Program-made: the position numbers and the translations under genes
The notes under the pieces: generated by a model
The model's input: the letters and a program-made list of their open reading frames with translations, nothing else
Databases searched by the model: none
Told to the model about the DNA's origin: nothing
Source: Arthrobacter sp. OVS8
GTDB taxonomy: Bacteria > Actinomycetota > Actinomycetes > Actinomycetales > Micrococcaceae
Direction: 5' to 3'
NCBI GenBank assembly: GCA_028370155.1
Contig: CP116670.1
Location: 62,001-126,000, forward strand
DNA length: 64,000 nucleotides
In this document: in pieces, positions 1 to 12,555 of the stretch
Layout of the letters: each line of letters opens with the position of its first letter
Position numbering within the stretch: position 1 is the first letter of the stretch

Positions 1-761
1 AGCGCCGGCGGCAACAACATCAACTACCTGCGCTCCGAGGCGAACCTCGGCGGTGCCGGGGATTCGCCTACGCGATCCTGGCTGCCATGGCCAGCGGCGC
101 GGAGTGGATCTGGATGATGGATGATGACGGCCACCCCGAGGATGCAAGCTGCCTCGCCGAACTGCTCTCCGCCGCCGAGGAGCATCAGCTCGATATCGTG
201 AGCCCGCTTGTCGCCGCCACTGCCGACCCCAACAGGCTCTCCTTCAACTTCCGGATCAACGGGCTGCTGACCAACGACCGCACCCGGCTGGCGCCCATGG
301 GCTACCTCCCGGACATGGTGCACTTCTTCAACGGCGCACTGATCCGCACGGAAGTCTTCTACAAGATCGGAATCCCCGACGTGAAGTTCTTCATCCGCGG
401 CGATGAAGTCGATTTCCTCTCGCGGGTCAAGAAGGCAGGCCTCAAGTACGGCACGCTGGCCACCGTCGCCGTGCAGCACCCCGCCACCTGGACCGAGATG
501 AAGCCGGTCTTCGGCGGCTTCATCACCCCGGTCATCCCCGAGGGGGACTTCAAGCGGTACTGCTACTTCCGCAACCGCGGCTACCTCACGCGGAAATACC
601 GCAACCTGCGCTGGTTCGGCGCGGACATTGTCGGCTTCCCGGTCTACTTCCTGAAGACCCGCGACCTGAAGGGCCTCGCGCACTGGTTCCGGGCCTATTC
701 CACCGGGTTCCGCGGAAAGGGCTTCGGCTCACCGGCCCAGCTCATGTCCACCAACAGCTAG
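1..761 (+). CDS. Family 2 glycosyltransferase, 5' end outside window
   Basis: The protein is a GT-A fold glycosyltransferase of family 2. The GAEWIWMMDDDG stretch carries the Asp-rich metal and nucleotide-sugar binding motif, followed by a FNGALIRTEVF segment and an RGDE motif typical of galactofuranosyl/rhamnosyl-type GT2 enzymes. The frame open from base 1 (SAGGNNINYLRSEANLGGAG) joins the main frame only if one base is added near base 60, in a G run, so I read one gene with a sequencing gap there. The gene starts before the window. It lies 7 bases before a second GT2 gene with the same MDDD motif, so the two probably act in turn on one polyprenyl-linked or envelope glycan. The sugar specificity cannot be told from the sequence. 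Confidence 0.8.
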   Translation, partial: RRRQQHQLPALRGEPRRCRGFAYAILAAMASGAEWIWMMDDDGHPEDASCLAELLSAAEEHQLDIVSPLVAATADPNRLSFNFRINGLLTNDRTRLAPMGYLPDMVHFFNGALIRTEVFYKIGIPDVKFFIRGDEVDFLSRVKKAGLKYGTLATVAVQHPATWTEMKPVFGGFITPVIPEGDFKRYCYFRNRGYLTRKYRNLRWFGADIVGFPVYFLKTRDLKGLAHWFRAYSTGFRGKGFGSPAQLMSTNS

Positions 762-768
762 GCCGGAC

Positions 769-1725
769 ATGAAAAACCTGTTTGCCGTCGTCGTCACCTA
801 CAACCGGGCCGACTTCCTGCAGAACCTGCTCGAGTCCTTCAGCCGCCTGAGCACGCGTCCGGACCGGATCGTGGTGGTGGACAACGCCAGCGACGACCAC
901 ACCGCTGACGTGGTGGCACGCGCCGTTGCCGCCGGCGGAGTGCCGATCCACTACGAACGCCTGTCCGCGAATGTGGGCGGCTCCGGCGGTTTCTCCCGCG
1001 GCGTGGAGCTCGCCCTCGGCGCCGGCGCCGAGTGGCTGTGGCTTATGGACGACGACGTCGAGGTGCTCCCCGGGGCGGTCGAAGCGCTCGATAAGTTCAC
1101 GCCGGACTACTCGTGCATGATCGGCCGCCGCTACGACGCCGCCGGCAAGCCGTTCTTCTGGCAGCACCACTTTGTCGAAGCCCTCGGCGTGTTCCTGCCC
1201 GTCACCGGCGACGTGTTCCGCAAATCCGACGTTTTCCGCACCAACGTCGGAAACTTCGAAGGCATGCTGATCAAAGCGTCCCTGGCCCGCAACATCGGGC
1301 TGCCGGACCCGCGGTTCTTTATCACCTGGGACGACCTGATCTACGGCTGGCTGGCGGCGCAGCAGACCCCGGTGGTCTACGTCAACGCTTTTGTCATCAA
1401 GAAGGTCCGGGCCCAGCGCCAGGTGGATCTGGGCGTGCGCCACCTCAACGATTCGTCAGACCTGAGCCGCCGCTACGTGATGCGGAACCGCGGCCACGTG
1501 GCGCAGTACTTGCGCGTCCACGGCAAGTACAACCGGTTCGGATTCGGGGCCGGCACGGCCCTGACGTATCTGAAGGAGATTGTGCGCCTGGTGCTGGTTG
1601 AACGCCGCCTGAAGGGGACCGGCGCCCTGTGGCAGGGCTGGCGCGAATCGCGCGGCATCCTCGCCGATTCCAACTGGCAACCCATGCCTCCGGTGCCCCC
1701 GGCGGCGGCCGGGGATCAGGGCTGA
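769..1725 (+). CDS. Family 2 glycosyltransferase (GlfT-like)
   Basis: This intact 318-residue protein has the GT2 N-terminus (FAVVVTYNR at residues 4-12, VVVDNASDD near 36-44) and the metal-binding LMDDDVE at about 91-97. The NVGGSGGFSRG segment near residue 65 is characteristic of GT2 enzymes related to galactofuranosyl and rhamnosyl transferases of actinobacterial cell-wall assembly. The C-terminus is basic with a predicted amphipathic region, which suggests work at the inner face of the membrane. It follows another GT2 gene with a 7-base gap and precedes a nucleotide-sugar dehydratase and a polyprenyl-phosphate transferase. Acceptor and donor are inferred only as envelope glycan and nucleotide sugar. 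Confidence 0.82.
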   Translation: MKNLFAVVVTYNRADFLQNLLESFSRLSTRPDRIVVVDNASDDHTADVVARAVAAGGVPIHYERLSANVGGSGGFSRGVELALGAGAEWLWLMDDDVEVLPGAVEALDKFTPDYSCMIGRRYDAAGKPFFWQHHFVEALGVFLPVTGDVFRKSDVFRTNVGNFEGMLIKASLARNIGLPDPRFFITWDDLIYGWLAAQQTPVVYVNAFVIKKVRAQRQVDLGVRHLNDSSDLSRRYVMRNRGHVAQYLRVHGKYNRFGFGAGTALTYLKEIVRLVLVERRLKGTGALWQGWRESRGILADSNWQPMPPVPPAAAGDQG

Positions 1726-1846
1726 CCCAGGCCCCGATCCGGGTAAACCACCCTCGTGCACGACGCGGACCCGGGTTGCCGGCGCGATACCTATTAGTAT
1801 CGTCTGAGACCCGGGTGCCGTCCGACAGTTGCACGGCGGGTAAATT

Positions 1847-3773
1847 TTGAAACAGGCGCATGGCCGCCGTGGTAGTGGAAGTCGGTTGCAATCTCTGTTG
1901 ACTACAAAATCTGAAGCGCGCGAACCTGCCGCGGCACCGGACGAGAAGAAGCCTCCGCTCTGGATCTGGATCCAGCTGTTCCTCGACTCGATGTCCTGGG
2001 TCGTGGCCATCATCCTTGCCCTGCTGCTGCGCTACGAAATGGGCATCCGGGAGGAACAGCTTGTCAGTGCCATGATCATCATGGCCATTGCCATCGTTGT
2101 GCAGGCCGCGGCCGGCTATGCGCTGGCGCTGTACCGCGGCAGGTATCCCTTCGGCAGCTTCCAGGAGGCCAAGGCCCTCGTCTTTGTCACCGTGATTGTG
2201 GCCGCCTCCATCACCCTGAGCCTGCTGGTGCTCTATGAGGCCATCGGCATCGGCCGCAGCGTCGGGCTCATCGCGTTCCCGTTCGCCTGCCTCTTTATGG
2301 GAGCCGCCCGCTACGCCAAGAGGCTTTATGTCGAGGGCAAGAACCGCCCCGGCGAGGGCGCCCAGAACACCCTGATCTACGGTGCGGGCTTCCTGGGCAA
2401 CTCCTCCTGACCCGCATGCTGCAGGACTCCGATTCGCCGTATTTCCCGGTGGGCCTGATCGACGACGATCCCGGCAAGAAGCACCTGCGGCTATCCGGCG
2501 TCCAGGTCCTGGGCCGCGGCGACGACCTCCCTGCCCTCATCCGGCGCACCCGCGCCACCGTGCTGGTGCTGGCCTTCGCCAACGTCGAGGCAGCCGTTGT
2601 CCGCCGGATCTCCGACGCCGTTGCCGGGCTGAACGTCAGGGTGCTGGTCCTGCCGCCGCTCCGGGACATGCTGGCCGCGGCGCACCCGAAGGTTTCTCCG
2701 ATTTCCGTGACGTGGCGGTCGAGGACCTGATCGGGCGACGGCCGGTGGACATCAAGGTCGACGAGATTGCGGGCTACATCAAGGGCAAACGCGTCCTGGT
2801 CACCGGCGCCGGCGGCTCCATCGGCTCCGAGCTGTGCCGGCAGATCGTCCAGTTCTCTCCCGCGGAACTCATCATGCTCGACCATGACGAAACAGGGCTG
2901 CAGCAAACCCAGATCTCCATCACCGGACGGGGACTCCTCGCCGGCCGCGACACCGTCCTGGCCAGCATCCGCGACGGCGCCGCCCTGCAGGAGATCTTCC
3001 AGGACCGCTGCCCGGAGGTGGTGTTCCACGCCGCCGCCCTCAAACACGCTCCGTTGCTGCAGCAATATCCGGTGGAGGCCTGGAAGACCAACGTCCTGGG
3101 CACCCTCAACGTCCTGCGCGCGGCCGAGCGCAGCGGCGTTTCCCACTTCGTGAATATCTCCACGGACAAGGCGGCCAACCCGACGACGGCGCTCGGCCAT
3201 TCCAAGCGCGTCGCCGAGAAGCTTGCCGCGTGGATGGCAGGCCAGACGGGCCGCAAATTCGTCTCCGTCAGGTTCGGCAACGTGATGGGAAGCCGCGGTT
3301 CCATGCTGCCGCTGTTCACGGAACAGATCCGCGTGGGCGGTCCGGTGACGGTGACGGACCCCGATGTCACCCGTTTCTTCATGACCATCCCGGAGGCCTG
3401 CCAATTGGTCATCCAGGCCGGTGCGATCGGCCGGGGCGGCGAAGTCATGATCCTGGACATGGGCGAGCCGGTCAAGATTCTGGACGTCGCCCAGCGCATG
3501 ATCGCGATGTCCGGCAAGAAGGTCGACATCATCTACACCGGGCTTCGGCCCGGCGAGAAGCTCCACGAGGAACTCGTGGGAACCGGCGAGCTGGACGAGC
3601 GGCCCCTGCATCCCAAGATTTCGCACACCCGGGCCCACGAACAGGACCCCGCCGGGCTGGACCTCAATGTCTGGCTGGCCCGCTGCGAGGCCGAGCAGGG
3701 CCTGGACATCGAGTCCATCCCCGACGACGAGGCGGATGAACCGGGCGAGAGCATCAGGGCGGCCGCGTCGTGA
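1847..3773 (+). CDS. Membrane UDP-sugar 4,6-dehydratase, WbpM/FlaA1/PglF family
   Basis: The roughly 642-residue protein has four membrane helices (about residues 40-62, 74-96, 110-131, 138-154), a first nucleotide-binding fold starting LIYGAGFLG near 176, and a C-terminal SDR domain with VLVTGAGGSIGSE near 316 and STDKAANP...SKRVAEK. Family members convert UDP-GlcNAc to a 4-keto-6-deoxy sugar that feeds diacetamido or FucNAc/QuiNAc sugars of surface glycans. The frame breaks near 2405 and 2690, and one added base at each point restores it. The usual Met of the family's Ser-Met-Lys triad appears as Leu (TALGHSK). The start is uncertain: the open frame begins with TTG at 1847, but in-frame TTG codons follow near 1889 and 1898. 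The gene ends in a 4-base overlap with the next. Confidence 0.85.
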
Positions 3774-4795
3774 CGCCCTTGTTCCTCGCTGCCGGCATCA
3801 CCCTTCTTGCGAGCATCCTGCTGCCGTTTGCGGTCAAGCCGTGGCTGGTCAGGATGGGCGTCGTCGACGTTCCGTCGGCCAGGTCCTCCCACAGCCGGAC
3901 CACCATCCGCGGCATGGGCGTGGCCGTTTCCCTGGCCACCGCCATCGGATACGCGGCCGCCATCCTGCTGGGGGCGGTGACGGTGGACCGGTCAGTGTTC
4001 CTCGTGGTTTTTGCGGTGATCGGCGCCAGCGCGGCCGTGGGATGGATCGAAGACCTCCGGGGCCTCTCCATCCGCGGCCGCGCCGCCGCGCAGCTGGGGA
4101 TCGGTGTTGCCGGGTCGTCGGCGCTGCTGGTCCTCACCGGCCAGTCCTTCTGGTGGCTGCCGCTGGCCGCCGTGGCCATCGCGGCCTACATCAACATTGC
4201 CAACTTCATGGACGGCATTAACGGCATTTCCAGTTTCCACGGAATCCTGACCGGCGGCGCCTACGCGGCGGCCGGTGTACTGGCCGGGCAGCAGTGGCTT
4301 ACCGCCGGCGGCGCCGTGCTGGCCATGGCCTTCCTGGGATTCCTGCCCTGGAACCTTTCCCGGGGCTCGGTGTTCCTCGGCGACGTCGGCAGCTATCTCC
4401 TCGGCGCCTCGGCTGCTGCCCTGGCGGTGGCCGGGTTCCTGAGCGGCGTCTACGTCGAGTACCTCCTGACGCCGCTCCTGGTCTACCTGGCGGACACCGG
4501 CTATACCCTGCTGCGCCGGATCAAGGCCGGCGAACGCTGGTACGCATCCCACCGGGAGCACGTCTACCAGCGCCTGACCGACGTCGGCTTTTCACACCTG
4601 CAGTCGGCCGCCACGGTCTCGGCCTGCACCGCCGCAGTGATTGTCCTAGGCTTCATCGCAGCCACGGCACCGTTGCCCGTCGTGGTGCTGTGCGCCGCCG
4701 GGAGCCTGGCCGTGCTGGCGCTCTACCTTGCCTCCCCGGACCTGATCCGGCGCTTCCGGCGCCGGCAGAAGGTCACCCGGGTGCCGGCGTCGTAA
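3770..4795 (+). CDS. Polyprenyl-phosphate sugar-1-phosphate transferase (WecA/WbpL-like)
   Basis: This is a polytopic membrane enzyme of the MraY/WecA family, 341 residues with about ten hydrophobic segments. It shows the family signatures NFMDGINGI (about 145-153), FLGDVGSYLLG (about 202) and a cytoplasmic HREHVYQRL motif (about 261). Such enzymes move a sugar-1-phosphate from a UDP-sugar to undecaprenyl or decaprenyl phosphate and so start a lipid-linked glycan. The GTG start overlaps the TGA of the dehydratase, so the two are translationally coupled. In Pseudomonas the WbpM-WbpL pair plays the matching roles of making a 6-deoxy-HexNAc and loading it on the lipid carrier, and I infer the same division here. 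The last 100 residues are variable. Confidence 0.87.
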   Translation: MTPLFLAAGITLLASILLPFAVKPWLVRMGVVDVPSARSSHSRTTIRGMGVAVSLATAIGYAAAILLGAVTVDRSVFLVVFAVIGASAAVGWIEDLRGLSIRGRAAAQLGIGVAGSSALLVLTGQSFWWLPLAAVAIAAYINIANFMDGINGISSFHGILTGGAYAAAGVLAGQQWLTAGGAVLAMAFLGFLPWNLSRGSVFLGDVGSYLLGASAAALAVAGFLSGVYVEYLLTPLLVYLADTGYTLLRRIKAGERWYASHREHVYQRLTDVGFSHLQSAATVSACTAAVIVLGFIAATAPLPVVVLCAAGSLAVLALYLASPDLIRRFRRRQKVTRVPAS

Positions 4796-4847
4796 GCGCC
4801 AAGCCGCGCCAGACCCGGCCGCGGGCCGGGTTATGTTCTATCTCGTG

Positions 4848-4853
4848 TAGAAT
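4848..4853 (+). promoter_or_regulatory. Candidate -10 box of the ATP synthase operon
   Basis: TAGAAT in the only spacer (121 bases) before the atp genes fits the actinobacterial TANNNT -10 pattern and would give a leader of about 55 bases. No convincing -35 box lies 16-18 bases upstream, so the assignment is tentative. Confidence 0.25.
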
Positions 4854-4916
4854 TCAGGTGCGGGTTGACGCCCGCCACTTCTGAACAGCAGCCACCTCCT
4901 CGACGATTGGGATCCT

Positions 4917-5402
4917 ATGACCTCCAACGCCGAACCCGGACCCGTGTCCGGCGCCGGACCCGTTGGTGTCTCAGGACCCACAAAATCCTTGTGGCTGCGC
5001 CTGCTGGCCATCAGTTCGGCCGTTGGCGGCGGAGCCCTGCTGCTCACCGCTCTGGCGGCGCTGCTGCTCGACGGCGCGGAGGCTGCGCTTTCATCCCTCT
5101 TCGGCGGGGCCCTGGTGATGGCCTTCTTCGCGATCAGCCTCCTGGTGGGCCACTTCGGCGGCCGGAACCATTCCTCCGGTGCCATCGGTCTGTTCGCGGC
5201 CACGTACTTCATCAAGGTTGTCGGCTTCGCCGTCGTCCTGTTTGCCATCGGCAGTCCCGAGTGGCTGAGCGGCCGCTGGTTCCTGGCCGGCGCCGTCGTG
5301 ACCGTGGTCCTGTGGCAGGCCGCCGAGATCTATGGATTCAGCAAGGCCCGGCTCCAGCTCTACAACGACCCCGAGACCCCGGAAGGCGGCACCCATGTTT
5401 AG
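4917..5402 (+). CDS. atpI: ATP synthase protein I
   Basis: The 161-residue protein has a polar N-terminal tail of about 22 residues and four hydrophobic helices (about 27-48, 56-75, 86-107, 116-136), ending in a short cytoplasmic tail. This layout and its place at the head of the F1Fo operon match AtpI, which is thought to help assemble or stabilise the c-ring. It starts after a 121-base spacer, and its TAG lies inside the first codons of the next gene (8-base overlap). Identity rests mostly on position and topology, because AtpI proteins are poorly conserved. Confidence 0.75.
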   Translation: MTSNAEPGPVSGAGPVGVSGPTKSLWLRLLAISSAVGGGALLLTALAALLLDGAEAALSSLFGGALVMAFFAISLLVGHFGGRNHSSGAIGLFAATYFIKVVGFAVVLFAIGSPEWLSGRWFLAGAVVTVVLWQAAEIYGFSKARLQLYNDPETPEGGTHV

Positions 5403-5723
5403 CCGCAAAGTCCGCCCGAAAAACAAGCCTGTCACCCCTGAAAGACGTGCCGGCACCCCGGTGTTTCCGGCGACGGAGCCGACGGCGGATACAACGCCGG
5501 CATCGCCGTCTTCAGCTACATTATTGGCGGAATCCTCGTCTGGAGTTTGATAGGGTGGGGTCTGGATAATCTGTGGGGAACCCGCTGGATTGTGCTCGCA
5601 GGCGCCCTGCTGGGAGCCGCGGGAGGGTTCTATCTTTCTCATATGCACGGCCTCACCAGCCCGAACAATTTTGCTGGCGGGGACAATGCTGCACGTGGCC
5701 CGTCCAAGGACGAGGATCAGTAA
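5395..5723 (+). CDS. AtpZ/AtpI-family small membrane protein
   Basis: After repair this is a protein of about 109 residues: a basic N-terminus (MFSRKVRPKNK), then two hydrophobic helices (GIAVFSYIIGGILVWSLIGW and WIVLAGALLGAAGGFYLSH) joined by a short loop. The pattern matches the AtpZ-type proteins found between atpI and atpB, linked in other bacteria to Fo assembly and Mg or Ca transport. The reading frame breaks near 5459 in a C run, and one added C gives GTPGVSGDGADGGYNAG and continuous coding to the TAA. The gene overlaps atpI by 8 bases and is followed by about 90 bases before atpB. Confidence 0.7.
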
Positions 5724-5813
5724 TGCCAAATAACTTCACAGGGGAGAGGCCGGCCGCAACGCCGCCTTTCACCTACCAACGCCCAATGATGGACACTGCA
5801 GAGAGGAAACGCG

Positions 5814-6613
5814 TTGATCGCGCTTGCGCTCCCGGCCCAAGATTCAGGAACTTTTACGCCTCCTGGAATTGAAGAAATGCACCTGCCGGCAATCGTGCCG
5901 TGGGGGCGGCCGACGGATTCTCCAAGCAGATGCTGCTGGTAATCCTTTCGGTCGTTATTATCGCCACATTCTTTCTGCTAGCTGCCCGTAAGGGCCAGCT
6001 TGTTCCCGGCAAACTGCAGTTCGCCGGCGAAGCCGCCTATGGCTTCGTCCGCAACGGCATCGCCAAGGACATCATCGGCGGCAAAGACTTCATGAAGTAC
6101 GTCCCGCTGCTGTTCACCCTGTTCTTCTTTATCCTGGTGAACAACATCTACGGCGCCATTCCGCTGATCCAGCTTCCGAGCTTCTCGCACGTCGGCGGCG
6201 CCTATGTGCTCGCCGGAATCGTGTACGTCACCTGGATCGCCATCGGCATCAAGAAGAACGGCCTGAAGTACTTCAAGCTGGCCACCGTGCCGACCGGAGT
6301 TCCGGTCTACATTCTTCCGATCGTCATTCCGATCGAGATCATCTCCAACTTCCTGGTCCGCCCCGTCACGCACAGCCTCCGTCTGTTCGCGACCATGCTG
6401 GCCGGCCACCTGATCGTGATGATCGCCGGCTCCGGCATCGAGTTCCTCGTCATGCAGGAGAACATCCTCCTGAAGGGCACGTCGGTCCTCGTCCTCGGCG
6501 GCGCGATTGCCATGTACATGCTGGAAGCGCTGATCATGGCGCTGCAGGCCTACGTGTTCACCCTGCTGACCGCCATCTACATTGAAGGCGCGCTGCACGC
6601 GGACAGCCACTAG
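5814..6613 (+). CDS. atpB: F1Fo ATP synthase subunit a
   Basis: Subunit a forms the two proton half-channels next to the c-ring. The essential Arg is present in HSLRLFATMLAGHL, and the surrounding helices (five or six membrane segments) and C-terminal IYIEGALH follow actinobacterial AtpB. I place the start at TTG 5814 because AGAGAGGAAA lies at the right distance, and the N-terminus then reads LIALALPAQDSGTFTPPGIEEMHLP as in Arthrobacter proteins. To join it to the main frame one G must be added in the G run near 5905 (TGG GGG GCG). The alternative, a GTG inside that run, would remove the conserved N-terminal tail. Length after repair is 266 residues, normal for the family. Confidence 0.93.
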
Positions 6614-6692
6614 GCACCCCACAAACTTCCCCTCACGGGGATGAAGCACACCAAACAACCTGCCACACAGATGGCATCTTGAAAGGAATAAA

Positions 6693-6896
6693 ATGGAAGG
6701 CAATCTCAACCTCGTAGGTTACGGTCTGTCCGCAATCGGCGGTGGTATCGGTGTTGGTCTCGTGTTCGCCGCTTACATCAACGGCGTCGCACGTCAGCCG
6801 GAGGCACAGCGTGTTCTCCAGCCGATCGCATTCCTCGGCCTCGCGCTGACTGAAGCCCTCGCCATCCTCGGCCTGGTCTTCGCCTTCGTTCTCTAG
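6693..6896 (+). CDS. atpE: F1Fo ATP synthase subunit c
   Basis: This 67-residue hairpin of two membrane helices is the proton-carrying ring subunit. Helix 1 is the Gly-rich [14 protein letters not shown], the polar loop is ARQPE (residues 33-37), and helix 2 carries the proton-binding Glu54 in [11 protein letters not shown]. Length is a little short for the family but complete. GAAAGGAATAAA gives a good ribosome binding site 5' of the ATG, fitting the high translation needed for a multicopy subunit. It sits 79 bases after atpB and 57 before atpF. Confidence 0.96.
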   Translation: MEGNLNLVGYGLSAIGGGIGVGLVFAAYINGVARQPEAQRVLQPIAFLGLALTEALAILGLVFAFVL

Positions 6897-6953
6897 TCTG
6901 ATCTTTAGAACTAAGCGAACATCCAGAACCGAGTAGATAAGGACGGGTGAATT

Positions 6954-7502
6954 ATGAATCAGCTGATCATCTCAGCCGCCACGGAGGGCGCCAACCCTCT
7001 GGTTCCCAATCCCTGGGAAATGCTTGTCGTCTTCGCCGGCTTTGCTGTTCTTATGTTCATCGTGGTCAAGTACGTTGTCCCGATGTTCGAGAAGACCTTC
7101 GCAGAGCGTGCTGAGGCCATTGAAGGCGGCATCGCCAAGGCTGAAAAGGCACAGGCAGAGGCTTCCGCTGCACTCGAAGAGTACAAGCAGCAGCTCACCG
7201 ATGCCCGTGCCGAGGCAAACCGCATCCGCGAGGAAGCCCGTGCCGAAGGCGCTCAGATCCTTGCGGACCTGAAGGAGAAGGCAGCTGTAGAGTCTGCCCG
7301 CATCACGGCGCAGGCTCACGCGGCGATCCAGTCCGAGCGTCAGGCGGCCGTTGTGTCGCTCCGCACGGAGGTGGGCACCCTTGCCACCACGCTGGCTGGC
7401 CGCATTGTCGGCGAGTCGCTTGAGGATGACGCGCGTTCGGCCCGTGTGGTTGACCGCTTCCTGGCAGATCTGGAGAACCAGAACGCAGGTGCAGCTAAGT
7501 AA
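6954..7502 (+). CDS. atpF: F1Fo ATP synthase subunit b
   Basis: Subunit b is the peripheral stalk. One N-terminal membrane helix (about residues 24-44) is followed by a long Ala/Glu/Lys-rich coiled coil to residue 182, with the typical RAEAIEGGIAKAEKAQAEA start. GGACGGGTGA precedes the ATG. The stop and the next start share a base (TAATG), so atpF and atpH are probably translationally coupled, in keeping with the 1:1 contact of b and delta at the top of F1. Confidence 0.95.
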   Translation: MNQLIISAATEGANPLVPNPWEMLVVFAGFAVLMFIVVKYVVPMFEKTFAERAEAIEGGIAKAEKAQAEASAALEEYKQQLTDARAEANRIREEARAEGAQILADLKEKAAVESARITAQAHAAIQSERQAAVVSLRTEVGTLATTLAGRIVGESLEDDARSARVVDRFLADLENQNAGAAK

Positions 7503-8326
7503 TGGCAGGTGTATCGAGCGAATCGCTGACCGCGGCGCTGGTGGCGCTGGAAGCCAAGCTTCCTTTTGCCTCGCTGCAGTTGGCTAAGGAACTCTTCGGA
7601 ATCCTGGGAACGGTGGACAGCTCGGCTGGCTTGCGCCGCGCCCTGACTGACCCGTCCCGCAGCGGCGACGAAAAGTCAGCGCTTATCAAGCAGCTCTTCA
7701 GCGGGAAAGTCTCCGCGGATGCTGTGGAAATCGCGAGCGGACTGGCCGGCTCGCGCTGGGCTTCCGCCCGGGATATCGGCGATGCACTCGAGACTCTTGC
7801 CGCTTCGGTGGTCATCGCAGTTGCTGAGAACAAGTCTGCCGTCTCTGCCTCAGGAATCACCGGCCTGGAAGCGCTGGAGAACGATCTGTTCTCCTTCAAC
7901 CAGGCTGTGGAGTCCAACCACGAGGTCCAGCGTGCTGTGTCCGAACCCCAGGCGAGCCCGGCTGCCAAGGTTGCCCTCGCCGAAAGGCTCGTACCCAGTG
8001 CCAGCGAGGAAGCGAAAGTCCTGATTGGACAGGCAGTTTCGCAGCCGCGTGGCCTCAAGGCGACCAAGCTCGTCCGTCGCTTCGCCGAGCTTGCAGCCAA
8101 GCGCCAGCAGCGCTGGATTGCCACGGTCAGTGTCACCCGTCCGCTGACGGGAACGCAGACCAGCCGCCTGCAGGCGGGGCTGAATGCCCTTTACGGGCGG
8201 GAGCTCAAGATCAACATGAACGTTGACCCGGCACTCATCGGTGGCATCCGGATCCAGGTGGGTGACGAAGTGGTTGACGCTTCGGTTCTTGCCCGTCTGG
8301 GCCAGCTTCACCGTCAGCTTGCCTAG
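7502..8326 (+). CDS. atpH: F1Fo ATP synthase subunit delta
   Basis: The 274-residue protein is the delta (OSCP-like) subunit that ties the b stalk to the alpha subunits. The conserved delta region lies in the C-terminal part (AKRQQRWIATVSVTRPLTG, then INMNVDPALIGGIRIQVGDEVVDASV near the end). It is longer than the roughly 180 residues of the E. coli protein, as usual for actinobacteria, where an extra N-terminal half is present. It is intact and overlaps the atpF stop by one base. Confidence 0.93.
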   Translation: MAGVSSESLTAALVALEAKLPFASLQLAKELFGILGTVDSSAGLRRALTDPSRSGDEKSALIKQLFSGKVSADAVEIASGLAGSRWASARDIGDALETLAASVVIAVAENKSAVSASGITGLEALENDLFSFNQAVESNHEVQRAVSEPQASPAAKVALAERLVPSASEEAKVLIGQAVSQPRGLKATKLVRRFAELAAKRQQRWIATVSVTRPLTGTQTSRLQAGLNALYGRELKINMNVDPALIGGIRIQVGDEVVDASVLARLGQLHRQLA

Positions 8327-8412
8327 CAAGCCGGACAAGCACAACTTAACTGATAAAACCCCGGTCATCGTGAGCAACGATGATCACGAAAACAGGAGAG
8401 CAGGGACTGCAG

Positions 8413-10049
<1,637 letters not shown>

Positions 10050-10060
10050 TTTCGCTGGCA

Positions 10061-10096
10061 GGGACTGCCGGAACCCCACCGGGTTCCGGCAGTCCC
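10061..10096 (+). promoter_or_regulatory. 16-bp perfect hairpin between atpA and atpG
   Basis: GGGACTGCCGGAACCC and its exact complement are separated by a 4-base CACC loop, 11 bases after the atpA stop. No T tract follows, so this is unlikely to be a complete intrinsic terminator. It could be an RNA processing or stabilising element, or a partial attenuator, that sets subunit ratios in the operon. Confidence 0.6.
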
Positions 10097-10125
10097 GGCC
10101 AACGGGATCTTAGGAAAGGATAAGT

Positions 10126-11019
10126 ATGGGAGCCCAGATCCGGGTCTACCGCCAGAAGATCAGCTCGACGACGTCGATGCGCAAGATCTTCAAGGCGATG
10201 GAACTGATCGCTACCTCGCGCATCGGGAAGGCCCGAGCACGCGTAGCAGCTTCACTGCCTTACGCAAACGCCATCACGCGTGCCGTTTCTGCTGTCGCAA
10301 GCCAGAGCGAAATCGACCACCCGCTGACCACCGAGCCGGAGCAGATCCGCCGGGCCGCCGTCCTGGTAATCACCTCGGACCGTGGCCTTGCAGGTTCGTA
10401 CTCCGCGAGCGTGCTCAAGCAGGCGGAAGGCCTCAACGAACTGCTCGTCGAGGAAGGCAAGGAAGTCAAGTTTTACCTGGTCGGCCGCAAGGCGCAGGCC
10501 TACTTCGACTTCCGGAACCGTCCCTACGGGCGCGTCTGGACCGGCGGCACGGACGCACCGGAGTTTGCCACCGCGCAGGAAATCGGCGAGGCACTGCTGA
10601 CGGACTTTGCGACGGACTACGCCGAGGGCGGCGTCGACGAGATCCATGTCGTCTACACCCGCTTCAAGTCCATGGTCACCCAGGAGCCGACGGTTGTCCG
10701 TCTTCTCCCGCTCGAGGTTGTCGAAGAGCAGGCCGCGTCCGAATCGGACCTCCTGCCGCTCTACGAATTCGAGCCGGAGACGGAGCAGGTTCTCGACGCT
10801 CTGCTGCCGCGCTACATCGAATCACGCATCTTCGCCGCGATGCTGCAGGCAGCAGCTTCGGAACTCGCTGCCCGCCAGCGGGCAATGAAGTCCGCCGGCG
10901 ACAACGCCACGGAGCTCATCAAGAAGTTCACGCGTCTGCGCAACACCGCCCGCCAGGCTGAAATTACGCAGGAGCTTTCCGAAATCGTGGCCGGTGCCGA
11001 CGCGTTGAACGCGTCCTAG
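10126..11019 (+). CDS. atpG: F1Fo ATP synthase subunit gamma
   Basis: Gamma is the rotating central shaft. The 297-residue protein begins [20 protein letters not shown] and ends with the conserved helix [24 protein letters not shown], which pairs with the N-terminal helix in the coiled coil inside the alpha/beta hexamer. [15 protein letters not shown] in the middle is the usual globular-domain motif. It is intact. TAGGAAAGGATAAGT provides the ribosome binding site after the atpA-atpG hairpin. Confidence 0.95.
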   Translation: MGAQIRVYRQKISSTTSMRKIFKAMELIATSRIGKARARVAASLPYANAITRAVSAVASQSEIDHPLTTEPEQIRRAAVLVITSDRGLAGSYSASVLKQAEGLNELLVEEGKEVKFYLVGRKAQAYFDFRNRPYGRVWTGGTDAPEFATAQEIGEALLTDFATDYAEGGVDEIHVVYTRFKSMVTQEPTVVRLLPLEVVEEQAASESDLLPLYEFEPETEQVLDALLPRYIESRIFAAMLQAAASELAARQRAMKSAGDNATELIKKFTRLRNTARQAEITQELSEIVAGADALNAS

Positions 11020-11066
11020 CCTCCCCGAGTCCGGAACCAGCTGTACCTGCACCAAAGTAAACTTAA

Positions 11067-12554
<1,488 letters not shown>

Positions 12555-12555
12555 T

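Noticed and set aside
24..1443. Long minus-strand frames opposite the two glycosyltransferases.
   Set aside because: Their composition is typical of shadows of GC-rich genes, and the plus-strand proteins carry clear GT2 motifs.
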